Below, piece by piece: positions 16,068-27,963 of a stretch of 56,933 bases of DNA (positions are counted from its first letter, which is position 1; each line of letters begins with the position of its first letter). A program made the position numbers and the translations under genes. The notes under the pieces were generated by a model. The model did not search any database. It was not told the origin of the DNA and saw nothing but the letters and a program-made list of their open reading frames with translations. The DNA is from DATLGB01 sp038258425 (lineage in GTDB: Bacteria; Actinomycetota; Thermoleophilia; Solirubrobacterales; Solirubrobacteraceae): contig JBBSPV010000022.1 in NCBI GenBank assembly GCA_038258425.1, forward strand, positions 1 through 56,933, read 5' to 3'.

Positions 16068-16812
16068 GCGCCGACGGCACCCAGGACGCCGGCAGCGCGC
16101 CGCGCGGCGTCGTGCCGGGGAAATGCGGGAACACGCGCCGGGCGAAGGCGCCGGCCGGGCGCGCGTCGAGCCCCGGGGCGATGTCGTCGAGCGTCGCGAG
16201 CAGGCGCAGCCCCGCCGCGATCTGGAGGTCGGCGGCGCTCGGGGCCGGGTCGCCGTCGAGCGTCCCCGCCTCGAGCCAGCCGTCCACCCGGTCGAGGTGA
16301 CCGGGAAGGTGGAGCAGGTCGGCGCGCACGGCCGGGACCGTCGCGTCGTTCAGACGCCGCTCCAGGCGGGCCACGGCCGGGGCGCTGCGCCGGGCGACGG
16401 CGTCCGGGACCGGCGGCCGCAGCCGCCCGCCGGCCGCATAGCTCAGCTGCGCGTCCGGGCGCTCGGAGAGCGCGAACCACAGCACGCGCCGCACGATCGG
16501 CTGCAGGACCTGGTCGCCCCACTCCTCGGCTCGCAGCGCGTCGGCGCGCGGCTGCTGCTCGGCGGGCAGCAGCGGCGGCTCGGGGACCAGCTCGTCCAGC
16601 GCGCGCAGGATCGTCCGGGAGCCGGCCAGCCGGCGGCCGTCGGCCAGCGCGAGGCCCGGCACCGTGGGGGCGCCGAAGCGCGCTCGCATGACGAGCTTGT
16701 GCAGGCCGGGGACGAGATCGACGCGCTCGAAGCCGACGCCCTTGAGCCCGAGCGCCCGCTCGACGGTCGCGCACGGAGGCGACGCCGGGACGGCGTAGAG
16801 CGTGGCGGTCAT
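16060..16812 (-). CDS. glutathione S-transferase-like protein
   Basis: A 250-residue protein with an N-terminal thioredoxin-like GST domain (TATLYAVPASPPCATVERALGLKGVGFERVDLVPG, then PTVPGLALADGRRLAGSRTILRAL) and an all-helical C-terminal domain. Actinobacteria mostly lack glutathione, so the thiol used is uncertain. ATG 16812 is preceded by TATGCT with exactly 7 nt between, back to back with coaX. Confidence 0.82.
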   Translation of the reverse strand: MTATLYAVPASPPCATVERALGLKGVGFERVDLVPGLHKLVMRARFGAPTVPGLALADGRRLAGSRTILRALDELVPEPPLLPAEQQPRADALRAEEWGDQVLQPIVRRVLWFALSERPDAQLSYAAGGRLRPPVPDAVARRSAPAVARLERRLNDATVPAVRADLLHLPGHLDRVDGWLEAGTLDGDPAPSAADLQIAAGLRLLATLDDIAPGLDARPAGAFARRVFPHFPGTTPRGALPASWVPSALS

Positions 16813-16836
16813 GGCCCGGAGCATAAGCTCGCACCC
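16813..16836. promoter_or_regulatory. 24-bp bidirectional promoter (GST and coaX)
   Basis: The minus strand reads TATGCT (16825-16820), then 7 nt to ATG 16812. The + strand reads TAAGCT (16824-16829), then 7 nt to GTG 16837. The two -10 hexamers share one TA, and the entire spacer is 24 bp. Both genes are predicted to be leaderless. Confidence 0.6.
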
Positions 16837-17613
16837 GTGCTCCTGGTCGTCGACGTCGGCAACACCCAGACCCACTTCGGCGCCTACGACGGTGAGCGCC
16901 TCCTCGAGCACTGGCGCTTCGCGACCGTGCGCGAGTCGACCTCGGACGAGCTCGGCGCCGCCCTGAGCAGCCTGCTCGCCCTCCGCCACCTCGGGCTGGA
17001 CGACGTCGAGGCCTCCATCCTGTCGTCCACGGTGCCGCAGCTGCGCCCGGAGTGGACGCAGATGGCGGCCCGCTACCTCGGCCAGGAGATGCCCGTGGTG
17101 GGGCCGGCCGTGCGCTCGGGCATGCCGATCCGGATCGACAACCCGCGCGAGCTCGGGTCCGACCGGCTCGTCAACGCGGTGGCCGCCGAGGCGCGCCTCG
17201 GCGGCCCGGTGATCGTCGTCGACCTCGGCACCGCCCTGACCTTCGACGTCGTGTCCGCCCAGGGGGAGTACGTCGGCGACATCATCTGCCCGGGTGTCGA
17301 GATCTCCATGGAGGCGCTGACGGCGCGGGCGGCGGCGCTGCCGAAGATCGACCTGACCCCGCCGCGGTCGGTGATGGGCAAGGGCACGGTCGAGGCCATC
17401 AGGTCCGGGGTGATCTACGGCTTCGCCGCGCAGGTCGACGGGATCGTCGGCCGGCTCCGTGCCGAGATCGGACCCTGCCCGACGATCGCCACCGGCGGGC
17501 TCGCGAGCGCGATCGTGCCCTTCACCTCGTCCGTCGACGTGGTGGACGACCTGCTCACGCTCGACGGGCTGCGCATCATCTGGGAGCGTCACACCCAGGC
17601 GGCGCCGGACTAG
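16837..17613 (+). CDS. coaX: type III pantothenate kinase
   Basis: A 258-residue enzyme catalysing the first step of CoA synthesis. The ATP/phosphate motif LLVVDVGNTQTHFGAY is at the N-terminus. NPRELGSDRLVNAVAA and VIVVDLGTALTFDVVSAQGEYVGDIICPGVEISMEALTARAAALPKI follow, and a C-terminal IATGGLA motif. The type III family lacks feedback inhibition by CoA. GTG 16837 is fixed by the 7-nt spacing from TAAGCT. Its TAG stop overlaps the convergent CDF stop through a shared CTAG. Confidence 0.94.
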   Translation: MLLVVDVGNTQTHFGAYDGERLLEHWRFATVRESTSDELGAALSSLLALRHLGLDDVEASILSSTVPQLRPEWTQMAARYLGQEMPVVGPAVRSGMPIRIDNPRELGSDRLVNAVAAEARLGGPVIVVDLGTALTFDVVSAQGEYVGDIICPGVEISMEALTARAAALPKIDLTPPRSVMGKGTVEAIRSGVIYGFAAQVDGIVGRLRAEIGPCPTIATGGLASAIVPFTSSVDVVDDLLTLDGLRIIWERHTQAAPD

Positions 17614-18545
17614 GTCTCGGCCGCGTCGCGGCCGTGCGAGCGGCGGGGCTCCACGAAGATCTTGTCCACGCTCGGGACGTCGGCCCGCACTGCATCCTCC
17701 ACCCGCCGGATGGCGTCCTCCACGCCGTCGGTGTCGAGGCCGTTGCGGAAGTTGATCTCGACGTTGACGAGCACCTGCTCCGGGCCGACGTGCAGCGTCA
17801 GCAGCTCGCGGATCTCGTCCACGTCGGCGTCGTCCATCACCGCGCTGCGGATCGCCTCGCGCGTCTCGCGCGTCGCCGACTCGCCCAGCAGCATGTCCTT
17901 GCTCTCCCGCGCGAGCGCGGTGGCCCAGACGCACAGGATGATCCCGACGACGATGGCGCCCGCGGCGTCCCAGCGCTCGTCGTCGAGGAGGTTGGCGAGC
18001 ACGATGCCGGCCAGCGCCGCGGAGAGCCCCCCGAGCGCCGCGGTGTCCTCGAAGACCACGGTGAGGGTCTCGGGGTCCTTGGCGCGCCGGATCCCCGTCC
18101 AGAACGAGCGCTCGCCCCGGTCCGCGTTGAAGCGCCGCAGGGCGACGCGCAGGGCGGAGCCCTCGAACACCGCCGAGAGGACGAGCACCACGACGCCGAT
18201 CCACAGCGAGGGTGGCTCGCCCCCGTGGAAGAGGCCGTTGACGCCGCGGTAGATGGAGACGGCACCGCCGACGCCGAACAGCGCGAGGGCGACGACGAAG
18301 GTCCAGAAGTAGCGCTCGGCCCCGTGGCCGAACGGGTGGTCCTCGTCCGGCGGCTTGCGCGAGCGGCGCAGGCCGAAGAGCAGCATCAGCTGGTTGCCCG
18401 TGTCGGCCACGGAGTGCACGCCCTCCGCGAACATCGACGTCGAGCCGGTGATCGCGGCCGCCACGAGCTTCGTCACCGCGATGCCCGAGTTGGCGGTCAG
18501 CGCCGCGAGCACGCTCGCCTGCGAGCTGCCGGTGTCGTCGCTCAC
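17610..18545 (-). CDS. cation diffusion facilitator transporter
   Basis: A 311-residue membrane transporter that exports divalent metal ions, probably Zn or a similar ion. Four to six hydrophobic helices are visible (for example WTFVVALALFGVGGAVSIY and WIGVVVLVLSAVFEGSALRVAL). Metal-site-like residues occur in FAEGVHSVADTGNQ and VVFEDTAALGG. A cytosolic ferredoxin-like domain ends the protein (LLTLHVGPEQVLVNVEINF). Its GTG overlaps the HAD gene stop (GTGA), so the two form an operon. Confidence 0.88.
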   Translation of the reverse strand: MSDDTGSSQASVLAALTANSGIAVTKLVAAAITGSTSMFAEGVHSVADTGNQLMLLFGLRRSRKPPDEDHPFGHGAERYFWTFVVALALFGVGGAVSIYRGVNGLFHGGEPPSLWIGVVVLVLSAVFEGSALRVALRRFNADRGERSFWTGIRRAKDPETLTVVFEDTAALGGLSAALAGIVLANLLDDERWDAAGAIVVGIILCVWATALARESKDMLLGESATRETREAIRSAVMDDADVDEIRELLTLHVGPEQVLVNVEINFRNGLDTDGVEDAIRRVEDAVRADVPSVDKIFVEPRRSHGRDAAET

Positions 18546-19177
18546 GCCGCCACCAGCGAGGGCAGCTCGGCCATGTCGGCGAAGACGGCGTCGGCCTGGG
18601 CGAGCCGCTCGGGGGCGGTCAGGCGCGCGAAGCCGAGCACCCGCATGCCGGCCGCGCGCGCGCCGGCGACCCCGGGCGGCGCATCCTCGACGACCGTGCA
18701 GGCCCGCGGCACGTGGCCCATGCTCGCGGCGGCATGGAGGAACAGGTCGGGCGCCGGCTTGCCCCGCTGAACGTCCGTGGCGGAGAAGATGCGGCCGTCG
18801 AAGGCGTCCCACAACCCGGTGCGGCCGAGCGTCATGCGCATCTTCTCGTGCTCGCCGGAGGAGGCGACGCAGGTTGCGACTCCGGACGCCTGGACGGCGG
18901 CGACGGCGGCGTGGACGCCGGGCACCGCCTCGAGTGTCGCGAAGGCGGCGTCGCGGCGCGTCATGTAGGCCTCCGTGAAGGTCGGGGGCGGGGGGTGGCC
19001 GAGCAACTCCTGCACCTGGGCGAGGCACGAGGCCCAGGAGAGGCCCATGAACCGGTCCATGGTCTCGTGCAGGCTCAGGTGCACGCCGAGCTCGCCGAGC
19101 ACCTCGGCGAGCACGCGGTTGGACGGGACCTCGGAGTCCACCAGCACGCCGTCGCAGTCGAAGATCACGAGTCCCAC
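18542..19177 (-). CDS. HAD-superfamily hydrolase (beta-phosphoglucomutase-like)
   Basis: A 211-residue HAD phosphatase or mutase. Motif I is VIFDCDGVLVDSE, the cap domain follows, motif II is CVASSGEHEK, motif III Lys is in GKPAPDLFLHAA, and motif IV is VVEDAPPGVAGARAAGM. The substrate is probably a sugar phosphate. GTG 19177 follows directly on the conserved motif, with a TAGGCA box 8 nt upstream that shares its TA with the divergent dus gene. Confidence 0.88.
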   Translation of the reverse strand: MGLVIFDCDGVLVDSEVPSNRVLAEVLGELGVHLSLHETMDRFMGLSWASCLAQVQELLGHPPPPTFTEAYMTRRDAAFATLEAVPGVHAAVAAVQASGVATCVASSGEHEKMRMTLGRTGLWDAFDGRIFSATDVQRGKPAPDLFLHAAASMGHVPRACTVVEDAPPGVAGARAAGMRVLGFARLTAPERLAQADAVFADMAELPSLVAA

Positions 19178-19205
19178 GGCCCTGTTGCCTACCCTCGATC
19201 GCGGA
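19178..19205. promoter_or_regulatory. 28-bp bidirectional promoter (HAD hydrolase and dus)
   Basis: The + strand TACCCT (19190-19195) lies 10 nt before ATG 19206. The minus strand TAGGCA (19191-19186) lies 8 nt before GTG 19177. The two boxes share TA at 19190-19191. Confidence 0.45.
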
Positions 19206-20228
<1,023 letters not shown>

Positions 20229-20285
20229 AGGCCGCAGTCCCGCCGCCCACCGCGGGCCCCCCGTCCCACACCCACAGGATCGACC

Positions 20286-20768
20286 ATGCAGAAGGACGTC
20301 ATCCTCACTCCAGAAGGCCTGGAGCGGCTCAAGCAGGAGATCGACCACCTCTCGGGGGACAAGCGCCGGGAGGTCGCCGAGCGCATCAAGGAGGCCCGGG
20401 AGTTCGGGGACATCTCCGAGAACTCCGAGTACGACGACGCGAAGAACGAGCAGATGATGCTCGAGCAGCGCATCGCCTCGCTCGAGGAGAAGCTGCGCGC
20501 GGCCTCGGTCATCGATCAGTCCGAGCTCGACTCGGACGTCGTGCGCATCGGCACGACGGTCGACGTCAAGGACGACGCGGGCAAGAAGGACTCCTTCCTG
20601 ATCGTCGGCTCCACGGAGGCCGACCCGTCGGCGAAGCCCAAGCGGCTGTCGAACGAGTCGCCGGTCGGCAAGGCCCTGATCGGGCACAAGAAGGGCGACA
20701 CCGTTGCGGTCACCCTGCCCTCGGGCAAGCAGCGCACGCTGACCGTCGCGAAGATCGCCGTCGCCTAG
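20286..20768 (+). CDS. greA: transcription elongation factor GreA
   Basis: A 160-residue factor that rescues backtracked RNA polymerase. An N-terminal antiparallel coiled coil carries the acidic tip DISENSEYDDAKNEQ. The C-terminal FKBP-like domain has VGSTEADPSAKPKRLSNESPVGKALIGHKKGDTVAVTLPSGKQRTLTVAKI. TACCCT (20209-20214) inside dusB may start its mRNA, and AGGAT precedes the ATG weakly. lysS follows 15 nt later. Confidence 0.95.
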   Translation: MQKDVILTPEGLERLKQEIDHLSGDKRREVAERIKEAREFGDISENSEYDDAKNEQMMLEQRIASLEEKLRAASVIDQSELDSDVVRIGTTVDVKDDAGKKDSFLIVGSTEADPSAKPKRLSNESPVGKALIGHKKGDTVAVTLPSGKQRTLTVAKIAVA

Positions 20769-20783
20769 CCGGCGCCGCGCCGC

Positions 20784-22265
20784 ATGGCCGACACCGACGA
20801 CGGCACGGATCTCGTCGCCGTCCGGCGGCGCAAGCTCGAGGCGCTGCGCGCGGCGGGGGTCGACCCCTACCCGCACGCCTTCGAGGGCGTCGAGCCGATC
20901 TCCGCGGTGCGGGCCCCGCACGCCGACCTGGCCGACGGAGTCCAGACGGCGGTTCGAGCCCGGGTCGCCGGCCGGCTCGCCGCGCGCCGGGGTGGGGGCA
21001 AGGCGGCCTTCCTCGACGTCGTCGACCGCTCGGGCCGGATGCAGCTGCACGCCCGCCGCGACGTCCTGGGTGACGAGGCCTTCGATCGGCTCGCGGACCA
21101 GATCGACCTCGGCGACGTGGTCGGCGCCGACGGCACGGTGTTCCGCACCCGCCGCGGCGAGCTCACGCTGGCCGTCGACGGCGTGACGCTGCTCTCCAAG
21201 AGCCTGAGCCCGCCGCCCGATCCCTACCACGGCCTCAAGGACCCCGAGACGCGCTTCCGCCGGCGCGAGCTGGACCTCCTCGCCAACGAGGAGTCGCGGG
21301 AGGTCTTCCTCACCCGCGCCACGATCGTCGCCACCCTGCGGCGCGTGCTCGACGGCTCGGGCTTCGTCGAGGTGGAGACGCCGGTGCTGCAGCCGCTCTA
21401 CGGCGGCGCGGCCGCCCGCCCGTTCACGACCCATTACCACGCGCTGGACCAGACGATGTACCTGCGCATCGCGACCGAGCTCTACCTCAAGCGCTGCATC
21501 GTCGGCGGCCTGGAGCGCGTCTACGAGATCGGCAAGGACTTTCGCAACGAGGGCCTCTCGCCCAAGCACCTGCCCGAGTTCACGATGCTCGAGTGGTACG
21601 AGGCCTACGCCGACTACCTCGGGGTCGCGGAGCGCTTCGAGCACCTGATCCACGCGGTCGCCCAGGCCATCGGCTACGCCGGCCCCGTCGACTTCACCCC
21701 GCCCTGGACCCGCAAGACGCTTCGAGCGGCGATCGAGGAGGCCACGGGCATCGACCCCTACGCGCACCGGACGCTCGAGGCGCTGCAGGGCGCGATGCGC
21801 GAGCAGGGCCTCGAGGTCCCGGAGCACGAGACGACCTGGGCGCGCCTGCTCGACCACCTGCACTCCCGCTACGTCGAGCCGGGGCTGCAGCAGCCGACCT
21901 TCCTGCTCGACTACCCCGTGGAGCTGTCGCCGTTCGCCAAGCGCCACCGCGCCGAGCCCGGCCTCGTGGAGCGCTTCGAGGCGTTCGCCGGCGGCATGGA
22001 GATCGCCAACGCCTTCACGGAGCTCAACGACCCCGACGACCAGCGGGCGCGCTTCGAGCAGCAGCGCGCGGCGGCCACCGCCGGGGACGAGGAGGCGCAG
22101 CCGTTCGACGAGGCGTTCCTCGGCGCCCTGGAGCAGGGCATGCCGCCGACGGGCGGGATCGGGTTCGGCGTCGACCGCCTCGCCATGTTGCTCACAGGTC
22201 GCACGACGATCCGCGAGGTCGTCCTGTTCCCGGCGCTGCGATCCGATCGCGGCCCGGCGACGTAG
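20784..22265 (+). CDS. lysS: lysyl-tRNA synthetase, class II
   Basis: A 493-residue class II aminoacyl-tRNA synthetase. The N-terminal OB-fold binds the anticodon (VAGRLAARRGGGKAAFLDVVDRSGRMQLH). The catalytic domain has motif 1 (FVEVETPVLQP), motif 2 (YEIGKDFRNEGLSPKHLPEFTMLEWYEAY) and motif 3 (GIGFGVDRLAMLLTG). Length and motifs are normal. It probably shares a transcript with greA. Confidence 0.96.
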   Translation: MADTDDGTDLVAVRRRKLEALRAAGVDPYPHAFEGVEPISAVRAPHADLADGVQTAVRARVAGRLAARRGGGKAAFLDVVDRSGRMQLHARRDVLGDEAFDRLADQIDLGDVVGADGTVFRTRRGELTLAVDGVTLLSKSLSPPPDPYHGLKDPETRFRRRELDLLANEESREVFLTRATIVATLRRVLDGSGFVEVETPVLQPLYGGAAARPFTTHYHALDQTMYLRIATELYLKRCIVGGLERVYEIGKDFRNEGLSPKHLPEFTMLEWYEAYADYLGVAERFEHLIHAVAQAIGYAGPVDFTPPWTRKTLRAAIEEATGIDPYAHRTLEALQGAMREQGLEVPEHETTWARLLDHLHSRYVEPGLQQPTFLLDYPVELSPFAKRHRAEPGLVERFEAFAGGMEIANAFTELNDPDDQRARFEQQRAAATAGDEEAQPFDEAFLGALEQGMPPTGGIGFGVDRLAMLLTGRTTIREVVLFPALRSDRGPAT

Positions 22266-22388
22266 AACTCGGACGACCCCACCGACGGGTCCGGGCGGGT
22301 TCCTCTTGGACGGGCGGCGCACCTCGCGCCCGTTCGGATGGGCCACTCGGACGGGGTGGGTCCGGGGAAGCGGTTGGTAAGCTGAGTC

Positions 22389-22514
22389 ATGGCCACAAGC
22401 CTCCCCCCGGGCTCACCTCCCCGCGACGGCGCGCCCGCCGATCGCGACGGGACGGCGAGTGCGGGGGTTTTCGTTTCAAGGGACCAACGCATCGACCTAG
22501 CAGCCAGGGCCTAG
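22389..22514 (+). CDS. possible 41-codon leader ORF upstream of clpC
   Basis: An ATG follows TAAGCT (22378-22383) by only 5 nt and opens an ORF of 41 residues (starts MATSLPPGSPPRDGAPADR, ends LAARA). It stops 28 nt before the clpC ATG. The peptide is Pro/Ala/Asp-rich with no known domain. It could be a leaderless regulatory uORF or a chance ORF in the 276-nt lysS-clpC gap. Nothing else was recognised in that gap; no CtsR, CIRCE or HAIR site is visible. Confidence 0.3.
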   Translation: MATSLPPGSPPRDGAPADRDGTASAGVFVSRDQRIDLAARA

Positions 22515-22541
22515 CCCAGCAGGAAGGTTTCCCTCCCCACC

Positions 22542-25142
<2,601 letters not shown>

Positions 25143-25169
25143 CCGCCCGGCACCTCGACCAGGCCTGCT

Positions 25170-25199
25170 CCGAGGGGCGCCCGCGAGGGCGCCCCTCGG
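25170..25199 (+). terminator. intrinsic-type terminator of clpC
   Basis: CCGAGGGGCGCC (25170-25181) pairs perfectly with 25188-25199 around CGCGAG. It is a 12-bp stem 28 nt after the clpC stop. It lacks a strong T-run, as is common in GC-rich actinobacteria. Confidence 0.75.
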
Positions 25200-25238
25200 C
25201 GTTGCGGGCCCGCTTCGTGCTGCGTGGGCGGGGGTGGG

Positions 25239-25283
25239 GGTGGTCGAGGTTGAGGCCCACAGTGGTCCCTAACCTCGACCACC
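25239..25283. repeat. 45-bp palindromic element, copy A
   Basis: Arms GGTGGTCGAGGTT (25239-25251) and its exact complement (25271-25283) flank a 19-nt loop that has its own dyad (GGnCCAC-A-GTGGnCC). One extra pair extends each arm. Copy B at 38002-38046 has identical arms and a 19-nt loop of related but not identical sequence. The flanks also resemble each other. Confidence 0.8.
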
Positions 25284-25314
25284 CGCGGTGCGGAGGGTGT
25301 GCGAGGCTTCCGCG

Positions 25315-26418
25315 ATGCCCGCCCCGGACGGCCCGTCGACCCGCGCCGTGCACGCGGGAAGGCCCGCGCCGGCGGCCGGCGCGCCGCTCGGGCCGACGGT
25401 CACGCTCGCCGCGCCCTACCACCTGCCCGGACCGGTGGGGGCGACGCCCTACGGCTACGGCCGCGAGGCGAACCCGACCTGGACGGCGCTCGAGGCGGCG
25501 CTCGGCGAGCTCGAGGGCGGTCCCGTCGTGACCTTCGCGTCCGGGGCGGCCGCGATCGCCGCCGTCGTGCTGCCGCGGCTGCGTCGCGGCGACGTGCTCG
25601 TCGCGGCGGCGGACGGCTACCCGGCCGTGCGGACCCTGGCCACGGAGCAGCTCGCGCCCCACGGCGTCGAGGTCCACTTCGTCCCGACGGACACGACCGC
25701 CATCGTCGCGGCGTGCGCGGCTGCCGACCTCGTCTGGGTCGAGACGCCGTCGAATCCCCGGCTCGACGTCTGCGATCTCGCCGCGGTGGTCGAGGCGGCG
25801 CACGCGGCCGGCGCCTGCGTGGCCGTGGACAACACGCTCGCCACGCCGCTCGGGCAGCGACCGCTGGCCCTCGGGGCGGACTGGAGCGTGTCCGCCGGCA
25901 CCAAGGCCCTGTCGGGCCACTCCGACGTGCTGCTCGGCGTCGTCGCGGCGGCCGACGAGGCCCGGCTCGAGCCGGTGCGCGCCTACCGCGGCCTCGCCGG
26001 CGCCATCCCCGGGCCGTTCGAGGCCTGGGTCGTGCACCGGTCGCTGCCGACGCTCGACCTGCGACTGGCGCGCTCGAGCGACAACGCCCTGGCCGTCGCC
26101 CGGCGGCTGGCCGCTCGCCCCGACGTCGCCGACGTCTGCCACCCGAGCCACAGCCCGGTCGCGGCGCGCCAGATGACGCGCTTCGGCCCGCTCGTGTCCT
26201 TCGACCTCGGGACGGCCGAGCGGGCGCATGCATTCCTGGGCGCGGCGCGGCTGATCGCCGACGCCACGAGCTTCGGCGGCGTGCACTCCACGGCGGAGCG
26301 ACGGGCCCGCTGGGGGATGGACGCCGTGGGCGAGGGCTTCGTCCGGCTCTCGGCGGGCATCGAGGACGAGGCCGACCTGCTCGCCGACGTCGAGCAGGCG
26401 CTCGACGCCGCGGCCTGA
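25315..26418 (+). CDS. Cys/Met metabolism PLP-dependent enzyme
   Basis: A 367-residue fold-type I PLP enzyme of the cystathionine gamma-synthase/lyase family. Recognisable parts are YGYGREANPTWTALEAALGELEGGPVVTFASGAAAI, WVETPSNPRLDVCDLAAV, AVDNTLATPLGQRPL, the PLP lysine in SAGTKALSGHSDVLLG, and the C-terminal FGGVHSTAERRARWG. Exact reaction (gamma-synthase, gamma-lyase or methionine gamma-lyase) cannot be decided. ATG 25315 is the only reasonable start. It sits between clpC and radA, where Bacillus has nothing. Confidence 0.88.
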   Translation: MPAPDGPSTRAVHAGRPAPAAGAPLGPTVTLAAPYHLPGPVGATPYGYGREANPTWTALEAALGELEGGPVVTFASGAAAIAAVVLPRLRRGDVLVAAADGYPAVRTLATEQLAPHGVEVHFVPTDTTAIVAACAAADLVWVETPSNPRLDVCDLAAVVEAAHAAGACVAVDNTLATPLGQRPLALGADWSVSAGTKALSGHSDVLLGVVAAADEARLEPVRAYRGLAGAIPGPFEAWVVHRSLPTLDLRLARSSDNALAVARRLAARPDVADVCHPSHSPVAARQMTRFGPLVSFDLGTAERAHAFLGAARLIADATSFGGVHSTAERRARWGMDAVGEGFVRLSAGIEDEADLLADVEQALDAAA

Positions 26419-26483
26419 CGGACGGCCGGGGGCACGGCCGGGGGGCGAATCCGTCCGCGCTCGCGCCTAGGTTCGTCGAGACC

Positions 26484-27869
26484 ATGGCCCGTCCCGCGAC
26501 CGTCTTCACCTGCTCCACGTGCGGCGTCGCGTCGGCCAAGTGGCATGGCCGCTGCCCCGGCTGCGGCGACTGGAACACGCTCGTGGAGGAGGCCGCCCCG
26601 CCCCCCGCCGCGAAGGGGATGGGCGGGCGGGCCGGCCGCGCCGCCGTCACCGCGGCGCCCGGCCGGACCGTCGCGCTGCGCGACGTCCGCGCCGAGCAGG
26701 TCGCCCGCCTCGCCACCGGCATCGGCGAGCTCGACCGCGTCCTGGGCGGCGGCATCGTGCCCGGCTCCGTCGTCCTGCTCGGGGGCTCGCCGGGAATCGG
26801 CAAGTCCACGCTCACGGCCATGGCGCTCGGCAACCTCGTCCACACCGGCCGCCGCGTCCTCTACGTCTCCGGTGAGGAGTCCGCGGCGCAGATCAAGCTG
26901 CGCGCCGAGCGCCTGGGTGGGCGGGATGACCATTCGGCCCTCGACGTCCCGGTGCTCGCCGAGACGGACCTCGCCACCGTGCTGGCCACGCTCGAGGCCG
27001 AGCGGCCCGACGTCTGCGTCATCGACTCCGTGCAGACGCTCGTCGCCGCGGAGCTCACGGGTGCCGCCGGCTCCGTGGGCCAGGTGCGCGAGGTCGCCGA
27101 CCGGGTCACGCGGCTGGCCAAGCGCCAGGGCACGGCGGTCGTGCTCGTCGGCCACGTCACCAAGGAGGGCTCGCTGGCCGGCCCCCGCGTGCTCGAGCAC
27201 CTGGTGGACTGCGTGCTGCAGTTCGAGGGGGAGCGCGAGCGCTTCTACCGCAGCGTGCGGGCGCTCAAGAACCGGTTCGGCTCGACGAACGAGCTCGGGG
27301 TGTTCGAGATGCGCGACGTCGGCCTCGTGGAGGTCCAGGACGCCTCGAGCCGCTTCGTCGGCGAGGCGACGCGCGCGCCCGGCAGCGTCGTGCTGGCCGC
27401 CATGGAGGGCTCGCGCCCGCTGCTCGTCGAGGTCCAGGCCCTCGTGAGCCCGTCCGAGCTCGTCCCGCCGCGCCGGATCGCCAACGGCATCGACCGCAAC
27501 CGGCTCGCGCTCGTGCTCGCCGTGCTCGGCCGTCACGGCGGCATCGGGGTGGGCAGCGCCGACGTCTTCGTCAACGTCGCCGGCGGCGTGCGGGTCGACG
27601 AGCCGGGCGCCGACCTCGCCGTCGCCCTCGCCGTGGCGAGCGCCACCCGGGGCGTCGTCCTCGGGGACGGGCGCGCGCCCATCGCCTGCTTTGGCGAGCT
27701 CGGCCTCACGGGCGAGCTGCGCACGGTCGGCCACGCGGACCGGCGCCTGGCCGAGGCCCGCAAGTTCGGGCTGCGACCCGTGGTCGCGCCGCCCGACGCG
27801 CCGACCCTGCGCGCGGCGCTCAAGGCGGTCCTCCCGGGACCCGCGCGGGCGGTCGAGCGCGCGGCGTAG
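26484..27869 (+). CDS. radA: DNA repair protein RadA
   Basis: A 461-residue RecA-like helicase for branch migration in recombination. The N-terminal C4 zinc finger (CSTCGVASAKWHGRCPGCGDW) is followed by Walker A GGSPGIGKST, the RadA-specific KNRFGS motif (ALKNRFGSTNELGVFEM) and a Lon-protease-like C-terminal domain (GGVRVDEPGADLAVALAVASA). ATG 26484 with TAGGTT 10 nt upstream; no SD is evident. It precedes disA as in Bacillus. Confidence 0.95.
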   Translation: MARPATVFTCSTCGVASAKWHGRCPGCGDWNTLVEEAAPPPAAKGMGGRAGRAAVTAAPGRTVALRDVRAEQVARLATGIGELDRVLGGGIVPGSVVLLGGSPGIGKSTLTAMALGNLVHTGRRVLYVSGEESAAQIKLRAERLGGRDDHSALDVPVLAETDLATVLATLEAERPDVCVIDSVQTLVAAELTGAAGSVGQVREVADRVTRLAKRQGTAVVLVGHVTKEGSLAGPRVLEHLVDCVLQFEGERERFYRSVRALKNRFGSTNELGVFEMRDVGLVEVQDASSRFVGEATRAPGSVVLAAMEGSRPLLVEVQALVSPSELVPPRRIANGIDRNRLALVLAVLGRHGGIGVGSADVFVNVAGGVRVDEPGADLAVALAVASATRGVVLGDGRAPIACFGELGLTGELRTVGHADRRLAEARKFGLRPVVAPPDAPTLRAALKAVLPGPARAVERAA

Positions 27870-27963
27870 CAGGTCACCCGCGGCTCGTCAAGCCGCAGAT
27901 TTGGCTCCACAGCAGGGAAAAAGGCGTCAAGCGGGGCTAAAGAAGCTGATAGAATCACCTGAG

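Noticed and set aside
22266..22541. CtsR, HspR (HAIR), CIRCE or ClgR site before clpC
   Set aside because: None of these consensus repeats was found on inspection.
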